Shown here in pieces: positions 19,018-25,135 of a stretch of DNA of 25,135 nucleotides. This DNA comes from Cladosporium sp. IMV 00045. Its lineage: Eukaryota; Ascomycota; Dothideomycetes; Cladosporiales; Cladosporiaceae. Each line of letters opens with the position of its first letter. Position 1 is the first letter of the stretch. A program made the position numbers and the translations under genes. The DNA is taken from NCBI GenBank assembly GCA_001931905.2, contig MSJI02000149.1:2555-27689 (forward strand). The letters are read 5' to 3'. A model generated the notes under the pieces. It was not told the origin of the DNA. It saw only the letters and a list, made by a program, of their open reading frames with translations, and made no database searches.

Positions 19018-19139
19018 ATTTGACTATTTTATCTATGCTTTGGGGAGGAGCACAGCGATGGCCGGCTGGAAAGTGCTACATGTCTTCCACACGCAAGATC
19101 GCTGGCCTCTGATCGAGTCTCCAGTCTCTACGACAGCCT
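19018..19139. terminator. 122-bp convergent 3' region of TRM9 and UTR4
   Basis: The stop codons of the two convergent genes are only 122 bp apart, so their 3' UTRs very probably overlap on opposite strands. A TTTGACTATTTTATCT stretch just after the TRM9 stop is the only clearly AT-rich part. Confidence 0.5.
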
Positions 19140-20219
19140 CTATGACAGAGAGATCTTCTCGAAAGTATCAACGACTTCGAAACGGCTCTTGTCCTCGGCG
19201 GAAAGCGGTGCATTCCCGGGTCTGTCGACGACCAAGGACTTCATCCCGGCAGCAATAGCAGCCTCGACCTCCTTGACATTGTCGCTCAAGAAGAGAATAG
19301 CTTCCGGCGAGAGCTACGAGAAAAACAGTCAGCAAGTCCAGCCCGGTCCAGTCAATATCAAAGCAAACGCGAAGTCAAAATCAAAAGTCAAGACCAACCT
19401 TCATCTCCGCCGCGATCTTCTCATAACTCCCCTTCTCCGCCTTAAACCCAGCATTGACAGTATCAAACCACCCACCATCCACCAGACCCTCCAAATTCTC
19501 CGTCCCGCTCTCACCCTGCACATGCCTCATGAGCAACTTCTGCGCGAAAACGCTGCCGCTGCTGTAAATCGCCACCCGCCTGCCCTGCGCCCTCCAAGCC
19601 TCCAGCGCGGGCACAACATCGCCGAACAGGCTCGTGGCGTAGGCACCACTCGCGTACCCGTCTTCCCACAGGTAGCCTTGCAGGTTCTTGTGGTAGGCGG
19701 CTTTGACATCGCGGGCAGTGAGGTCGCGCACGTGCGCCTCAAGAGCAGCCGGCGAGGTGCGGTGTTCGGCTGGGAAGGCGTCGCGGTAGGGGATGAACTT
19801 GGGTGAGTCCCATTGCGTGGCGAGGACGGTAGGGAGCGCGGAGAGGGCGTAGGGGAACTGCGATTGGGTGAGTCGGTTTGGTTTGGATGAGTCTGACTGC
19901 GCATTCATGTTGATGGATTCTTTGATTGGCGAATGAGGCGAAAATGCGGACGTGTGAAAGGAGAACGTGAAACCAGGCAAAAGACCTACCAGCGTCTCTT
20001 TCACAAACGAGATCGAGCAAATCGTCCCCTCTACAAAACACACAGGCGTAAGCTTCCAAACCTCATATCAAGCACTCGAAAGAGTAGCGCAGCAACAACA
20101 CAGCCGCAGCGAACGAGACTGAGAATTCTACCCTCATCTCACCATCTTCGTTCACCACAGCCCATACTTCAAAAGGCGCACGTACCAATATCTAGCAATA
20201 CACACTTGATGCCCTCCAT
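19140..20219 (-). CDS. UTR4: Enolase-phosphatase E1 (methionine salvage)
   Basis: This HAD-superfamily enzyme enolises and dephosphorylates 2,3-diketo-5-methylthiopentyl-1-phosphate in the methionine salvage pathway. I assembled four exons on the minus strand: 20219-20186 (34 nt), 20030-19990 (41 nt), 19857-19399 (459 nt) and 19313-19140 (174 nt). They make 236 codons including TAG, or 235 aa, against 227 in yeast. Introns are 155, 132 and 85 nt. Intron 1 has GTACGT..TAG, intron 2 GTAGGT..CAG, and intron 3 an unusual GTTGGT donor with GCTGAC branch site and TAG. HAD motifs are all present: I is LLDIEGT with Asp10 and Glu12, II is IYSSGS with Ser124-Ser125, III is Lys164 in GFKAEKGSY, and IV is FLSDN with Asp189. 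LSPEAILFLSDNVKEVEAA joins AEMK exactly as in the family. Confidence in identity and exon limits is high; only the use of ATG 20219 is less certain. Confidence 0.93.
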
Positions 20220-21600
20220 CTCAATCTCAGACTTGCGAACTGCCGCAGAGACAGAACAGTGAAAGAGCGGTCAAGCAAACAACGAACTTGGCGTTGATTC
20301 TCAACGAGATCCTGAGCTTACGCTTGAATTATTCTCCGTAGCAGATTCAGAAAGACTATGCAGCAGACGTCAGAATGGCAAGTTGGAAAAAAAATTGCCA
20401 CTGCCCGACGTACCCACGCACCGCAGTGAGGCTCGCTCGTTGGTCGTATTGTTTCCTTGATCCCTTTTCGTAAGACGGTGAGCGGGAAGAGGCGAGAACT
20501 GAAGATGAAGAAGCGGTGGCGCGCAAAACAAGTCTTCTTGCGCTAATGTAGGGGGACGAATGCGTGAGGACGCGCCAATGGTGATAGTGCTTCAGGCTCT
20601 CCCGCGTGTGGTTGCAGAGATCTAGGTGAAGAGATGTGTGGGAGTGGAGTCTGCGCGGCGGGAAAAGCCTGCGGTGCGGTGCGTGGTGGAGTGCGACGTT
20701 CTCTTTGGGCTGGAGTGGCTGGCTTCCTGGCAGCGGGTACCTTGTTGGTTCTGCATGATGTTGGCATTTTCAGGTTGATGAGAACGAATAGGCATGCGCG
20801 TGCACGATGTTAGCAGACATGGTCGTCGAATACTGTGTCATGTTGCTCCTGCGCTGCATCTTGTCGCTGCTCTGAATGCGACAGGAAGTCGTCTGCAATC
20901 CCCCAACGCCCTGAAACGATGGACATGAAGATCGACCCAGGGGAACACCAGACTTTCCTGATCGACTGAGCCAATTCCGATCTGACCTCTTCCTCTCCTC
21001 GAGAGAATCAAACTCCAATTACAACCGAAGCAAAGGCGGTCAATAATCGCGAAAAGTAAAAGACAAACCAGCCCAAACCCTCGTGTCAAGAATCGCGATC
21101 CCATTCCCGCCCGATCATGCGGAACGCGGCAAGCAACTCTCGAGGCCCAGAAACGACGAGACTACTGCAAGCCCACCTCAGCCTAATGCTTTCACATTTC
21201 CAGTAGCGCCGGAGACCGCGTTTTATATTCCATATTCGCTATCGGAAGTAAACGAGACGGTAAAACCCAAATCAATCCGGCATGCTAGCATGTCCAATAT
21301 GCAGTCGTGCGGATCTCGCTGGCGCAAAGCTTTTTGATTCATGAGTATCCAGTACAGACCTGCTACGTTCACGAAGTACCTGAGTCTGCGCTGGCAAGCT
21401 CGTCTGCACACTCGCAGAGAGAAGAGGGAAGATGCTTGTCGTGTTCTGCAGTGCGGTGCGGCGCGATGGCGGTCAATCAATGAGTTTTCTCTGAAGAGAC
21501 GAGAGGACAGCCGCAACAATGATATTTACAAACCAAAGATGCCCAAAGCAAAGCGAGCGAGCGTAATGACTATAGTAACCGCGGACTTGTGCACTACTGT
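20220..21600. other. Intergenic region upstream of UTR4, no supportable gene
   Basis: The first part should contain the UTR4 promoter. A minus-strand ATG frame of 74 codons (20767-20543) is Pro/Ala/Arg-rich with no family resemblance. Other frames up to 110 codons show no domain, signal peptide or intron-joined continuation that I can defend. An A-rich run (GGAAAAAAAATTGCC) lies at about 20385-20399. Confidence 0.5.
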
Positions 21601-21950
21601 ACATATGCAACAAAAAAGGTGATCATATCGATCATGCGTATTTGTTTACCAAAACAAAAAAGCACACCAAAACATCAAAAAGATGATCATCCCATCAACC
21701 TCACATTCCATGGACGCCTCATGCATATCTAATGAAAACAAGCAGCAAGACCACCTGCATGCCCGTTTCGTTCCGTACAACCTAGCACAGGATATCACAC
21801 CGACAATACAATAAAAAAGAAGAGAGAAAAGAAAAAAACGAACATCTCAAGCCAACCGCCGGTTCGCCATCCAACGGGACTGCATACATCTCATGCAGGG
21901 CCGGCAGGGGAGGAAGGGAAAATAATCAAAAATCGAAATTGTTGTAGCGA
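21600..21950. other. A-rich, T-poor block in the gene-free region
   Basis: This stretch is markedly A-rich on the plus strand (CAAAACAAAAAAGCAC near 21650; AATAAAAAAGAAGAGAG near 21810; GAAAAAAACG near 21831). It has two TGATCA palindromes, at about 21620 and 21684. Such a block could be the transcript end of an unseen minus-strand gene (T-rich on that strand) or a promoter element. There is no coding frame. Confidence 0.35.
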
Positions 21951-22384
21951 TGATGGTTTTTGAACAGATCATTACTATCACACCGCCTGCAACTCATTTC
22001 CAACACGTTGCCCATTCATTCATACGCACGGCACAATTGGAATCGAGAAGAGAGAGGTTCGGGCATCTCAACAATTACCAATGGACCACTACCGTAAGGC
22101 CATGCAGACAGGCTTCGGCTCCGGCGCGACAAACCTTCAATGCAATTAATCCATACTACTGCACAGTCTGCCTTGATCCACGACCTGCAAGCTGCAGGAA
22201 CACAACATCAAGCAAGCCATCCGCGGGCGGGAGCGGGCGAGCATTCCATCCTCCTCTTCGCTGGCAGCAAAGCAAGAAGACAGCAGCGAGCGTGCGCAAA
22301 TCGCCGGGTTTGATTTGGGCGCGCGGTACGGCGTTATCCTTTCATGCATAATTGAGCATTGGGCAGCCGCGCTACCGGCCGCAA

Positions 22385-22409
22385 AGAGCCGGAGTTGACG
22401 TCCGGCTCT
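22385..22409. repeat. Perfect 9-bp inverted repeat (hairpin)
   Basis: AGAGCCGGA at 22385-22393 and TCCGGCTCT at 22401-22409 are exact reverse complements separated by the 7-base loop GTTGACG. The loop and right arm also contain TGACGTCC, which resembles a CREB/ATF-type site. In RNA this would form a GC-rich stem. No gene is adjacent, so a role is not evident. Confidence 0.6.
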
Positions 22410-23264
22410 CTCGCTCGTCTCGCGCAACTCCCACGTGTGCGCGGTGTGTGTCGTTGTCTGCATGAGGCAGGGAGAAGCGGACAGGTAGGTAGAGAGACAA
22501 AGAGATGCTTGCTCTTGTTCGAAGTGGCGAATTCTAATTCTCGCGGGCAGACAGACACCTGTCAAGAAAGGACCTCGTGGCGGCGGCTGTGTGTCATTCA
22601 CAGCCTCTTCCTTTCTTCGCGTTGCTTTCTTCGTCACAGAAAGATACGTAGATACGTACTCGAGGCACGGAGAAGCGTCTAGAACATCCCGATGACGAGC
22701 GATGAAAGCCTGCCACCTTCGTCTTCCCTGCCTGCCTCGTTTTGGATTCTTGCGCAATAACAACACGCAACACAAACCAAGGAAACAACCGGGGCCACGC
22801 GACCAGCCAGACAGAAGACGTTTCGATCGCCTGCTCTCGGGTACGATAGGACTTCTCTGCCCTGCTGCCAGTCCTGCCACGACTGCTGCATCTGGGAAGC
22901 GAGAACAAAGCACACCCTCAGGAGCGGAAGCCAAGAGCCGAAAGGGCCGCTTATGCAGAGCTGGCTCTCGTATGGTTTCACACACTACTACTTTCGAGAG
23001 TCTACTACCAGTAGTCAGGACTGGACTATCGACTTTCTTGGTCTGCCTGCAGAGCCGAGCAGCGGAGCGCGGCGCGCCGGTGCTATGAAGAGTCGCTCCT
23101 AAGCAGAGAGATGGATTTGTGAGGGTGGCGTGGGGGAGGGTTTCATTCGCTGTGGGATGGGGATAGCGTGCTCTTCCTTAGAGAGGGAGCTGTTGCAGTC
23201 GCTGCTGTTGCTGCACCAAAGGCGATTTGTTACTGGTGGGAGAGTTGCGAACATGGTGTCGGGT

Positions 23265-23292
23265 TTGGTTTGGTTGGTTGGTTGGCTGGTTG
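23265..23292 (+). repeat. Degenerate TTGG/GGTT simple repeat
   Basis: About 28 bases are made of TTGG units with slight variation (TTGGTTTGGTTGGTTGG, then CTGG). It is a simple-sequence tract with no sign of coding. Confidence 0.6.
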
Positions 23293-24800
23293 CGTCGTGC
23301 TACAGATAGCTCAAGCTCTTTCTGCGCTCGGCTGGGTTCCTGCGCATTGGAGTTTGGTTTGCTGGAAACTCTCTGGCTCTCGCTTACATTATTCTCGTCT
23401 ATCTCTGGTTTTCTATCGGTACCTCGATGGATAGGGAAGCTAGATAACTACTGCACTGTGGGTTGGACCGTCGTCGCGATAAATGTTGATAAGGCCTGCA
23501 TGTCGTCTATCGTTGCAATCGTCTTTCTGCTTTCGAGCAGCTCTCCATCCCTCTAACGGCGCGCGGATGACGGCACCCACACCAGAGAGCTTGTGTGGAT
23601 TCTTGTCTTGCCTGGGGAAAGGGGATGCAGACACATAGGAGAGAGGGCACGGTTGCGCGAGCGAGCACGACTCGCACGACTTTGAAGGTCGACGCTTCTG
23701 AAGAGATGCCCCTCGATCATCATCAATCAATAGCTGGCATGTCTTAATCTTGTGCTGTGCTGTGCTGGTAGCTCCCCACTACTGTGTTGCGTAGGTTGCA
23801 ATCTCCCGACAAGAGGAGAAGGGGCGGCATTTTCTGTCGTTCTCGTGGACTTTTGCGTGCTACACCAGGGAGATGACGAGTTCTCTCTCGGTTGATGGCG
23901 AGCGCGAGATCTTTGCTTGCGCGTGACTCTCGATCGCTGGGGTGGTGGCGGGCTGTTGATGATGAAACAATTGGCATAGCCTCGCACGCGAGGACTATGT
24001 AAGAGTACCAATGACGAAACAGTAAGAAAGGGCACTCTCGGGTATTTTGCTATTATTATTGCAATCGATCCTTCGAGTAGCGATGAGCAGTACCCGTATG
24101 ATGCTACGGAAGCAGGCCCTGGCGGCAAATGAGGCGTTTACTCCAAACGAGAAACCAACGAACTGCCGTCGTCCAGTCTCAGAGCTCTGCTGTTGCTTTG
24201 TTTCAGAGGTACACAGCAACCAGTACCCAGCAGACCCAGCAGTACCAGAGTACATGCCAACAGTACAGCAGCTTCCAGAGCTACCTCCATAGCAGGTACA
24301 GTAATACGCCTGGCGACACGCTCGGATGCGGTACCTCCTAGCCGATGTCGCCGCTTGCCGCTGCTTGTTGTCTCACACAGACACATCTCATGCCATCATC
24401 CGCCCACGGCCGTCCGTGACAAAGGAGAGGGAGAGGAGTCATCATCATAGTTAATTACAGCGAGAGAGGGCACGGGGCCTCGGAAAGCCGAGCAGAGCAG
24501 GTCCTTTGTCGAGGACTTGCCGGACAAGGCTGTCTGTCTTCTTCGGAAGGGCGTGGAAAGTCAGCGTCACCACGTTTCCTTTGATGTGTTTTTGGCTTCG
24601 CTGGGCACGCGATGCGAGAGAAACACGTAGAAGCGATGATGTGCTTGGGAGACAAAGGTACCAGGTCGAGCGTGGACGGGCTGAGCACCGCTGAATGGGC
24701 GACGGCGAGGATTGTTCTTTGGTAACAGGAACTGGGCGTCGGCGCGCCTGATCATCGGAGAGAGGGATCTAGGCGTGGGTCTACTTGGCCGGATCCAGCG

Positions 24801-25049
24801 TAGGCGCCGGTCGTTAGTGAACAGTAGCGTGCCTGAGTAGTGTCTGGCTGCCCGTCTGCTGCCCGTCTGCCCATCTGCCTCGTCTCTCCGTAGCGCGCCT
24901 TTCTCCAGTCTCCCTGCTGCCGCTAGTCAGTCCAAGTCAGTAGTCCACTCTGGTCATTCGCAGCGCAACGACCCTCACCGCTGTCCATCACCTACCTACA
25001 CTGCTACACACCACCAACTCTTCTCCTTCTGTCCAATACCTACCTACTG

Positions 25050-25095
<46 letters not shown>

Positions 25096-25135
25096 CTACA
25101 TACATCCCGCTCCCGCTTCTTCTGTCCTCTCTCCT
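24801..25135 (+). promoter_or_regulatory. Probable 5' leader/promoter of a plus-strand gene beyond the window
   Basis: From about 24840 to the end the plus strand is strongly C/T-rich, with many CTGCC, TCTCC, CCTAC and CATCAC words. It lacks ATG codons over the last 300 bases. This is typical of 5' leaders just upstream of start codons in filamentous ascomycetes. A tandem duplicate of CTGCCCGTCTG sits at 24848-24858 and 24859-24869, and a TAC microsatellite lies near the edge. The gene itself would start after 25135; this is inference from composition only. Confidence 0.45.
25051..25095 (+). repeat. (TAC)15 trinucleotide microsatellite
   Basis: Fifteen uninterrupted TAC units (45 bases), flanked by related CTAC/CTACATAC words. 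The tract is likely to vary in length between strains. It lies in the pyrimidine-rich probable leader, so length changes could affect expression of the next gene. Confidence 0.95.

Larger units (their letters stand above)
21951..24800. other. GC-rich gene-free region
   Basis: Nothing in this 2.85-kb stretch reads as a protein. The longest frame (minus, 22985-22146, 279 codons) begins at GTG, has no ATG-led domain, and has the Arg/Ser/Cys-rich composition typical of chance frames. Present are a hairpin at 22385-22409, a TTGG-type repeat at 23265-23292 and a CAGTAC/CAGCAG-rich patch at 24215-24300. Regulatory DNA, a long leader or a non-coding transcript are all possible. Confidence 0.45.

Noticed and set aside
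20543..20767. 74-codon ATG-led minus-strand frame
   Set aside because: Pro/Ala/Arg-rich with no family resemblance, and no supporting splice or context evidence. A real small protein cannot be excluded, but I cannot support it.
22146..22985. Open minus-strand frame of 279 codons
   Set aside because: It starts at GTG, shows no recognisable domain, and has the low-information composition of a chance frame in GC-rich DNA. No introns join it to anything protein-like.
24129..24341. Gln/Ser/Tyr-rich plus-strand frame in the CAGTAC-rich patch
   Set aside because: The Q-rich reading follows from a short CAG/TAC repeat composition; there is no wider coding signal.
1..25135. tRNA genes, rRNA, CRISPR arrays, transposons with terminal repeats
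   Set aside because: I scanned both strands by eye for GGTTCRA-type B boxes, repeated spacer arrays, and transposase or reverse-transcriptase motifs, and found none. A covariance-model scan would be needed to exclude small RNAs.

Overview
This window looks like nuclear DNA from a filamentous ascomycete (Pezizomycotina). The likely class is Dothideomycetes, perhaps the Mycosphaerellales/Capnodiales group, but that placement comes from remembered protein resemblance and not from a search. The evidence is short spliceosomal introns of 55-155 nt with GT..AG ends, several with a visible CTAAC/CTGAC branch site. In addition, genes are monocistronic on both strands, intergenic regions are long and pyrimidine-rich, and the proteins are eukaryotic housekeeping families. 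I see no operons, CRISPR arrays, transposons, rRNA genes or convincing tRNA genes.

Layout, left to right. (1) 11-6178, minus: SEC16, the large ER-exit-site scaffold of the COPII coat (2055 aa, one uninterrupted frame). (2) 6179-6980: a divergent promoter. (3) 6981-10955, plus: a NEO1/ATP9-type P4-ATPase phospholipid flippase (1324 aa, no intron). (4) 10956-14360: 3.4 kb with no supportable gene. (5) 14361-15754, plus: a four-helix membrane protein with a long Ser/Pro-rich cytosolic tail, read in two frames with a break near 14805-14845. (6) 16047-17233, minus: a USP-family deubiquitinase with one clear 55-nt intron and two apparent single-base frameshifts just after the catalytic Cys box. (7) 17234-18090: an AT-rich divergent promoter. 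(8) 18091-19017, plus: TRM9, the tRNA wobble-uridine methyltransferase, in three exons. (9) 19140-20219, minus: UTR4, the enolase-phosphatase E1 of methionine salvage, in four exons. (10) 20220-25135: 4.9 kb with no supportable gene. It ends in a pyrimidine-rich, microsatellite-bearing stretch that looks like the leader of a plus-strand gene lying beyond the window.

The genes do not form one pathway. SEC16 and NEO1 share a divergent promoter and both act in the early secretory/endomembrane system. TRM9 and UTR4 converge, with stops 122 bp apart, and both touch S-adenosylmethionine: TRM9 consumes it, and UTR4 helps recycle methionine from its by-product methylthioadenosine.

I did not find a convincing new biological system. 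The observations most worth checking are three single-base reading-frame breaks clustered in 2.2 kb (14.8-17.0 kb) while about 10 kb of neighbouring coding sequence is intact, a three-copy W-x-A-x5-[TS]-F-G-[DE]-L-[LI] motif in the Sec16 N-terminus, two insertions in the Neo1 actuator region, and upstream ORFs at two genes.
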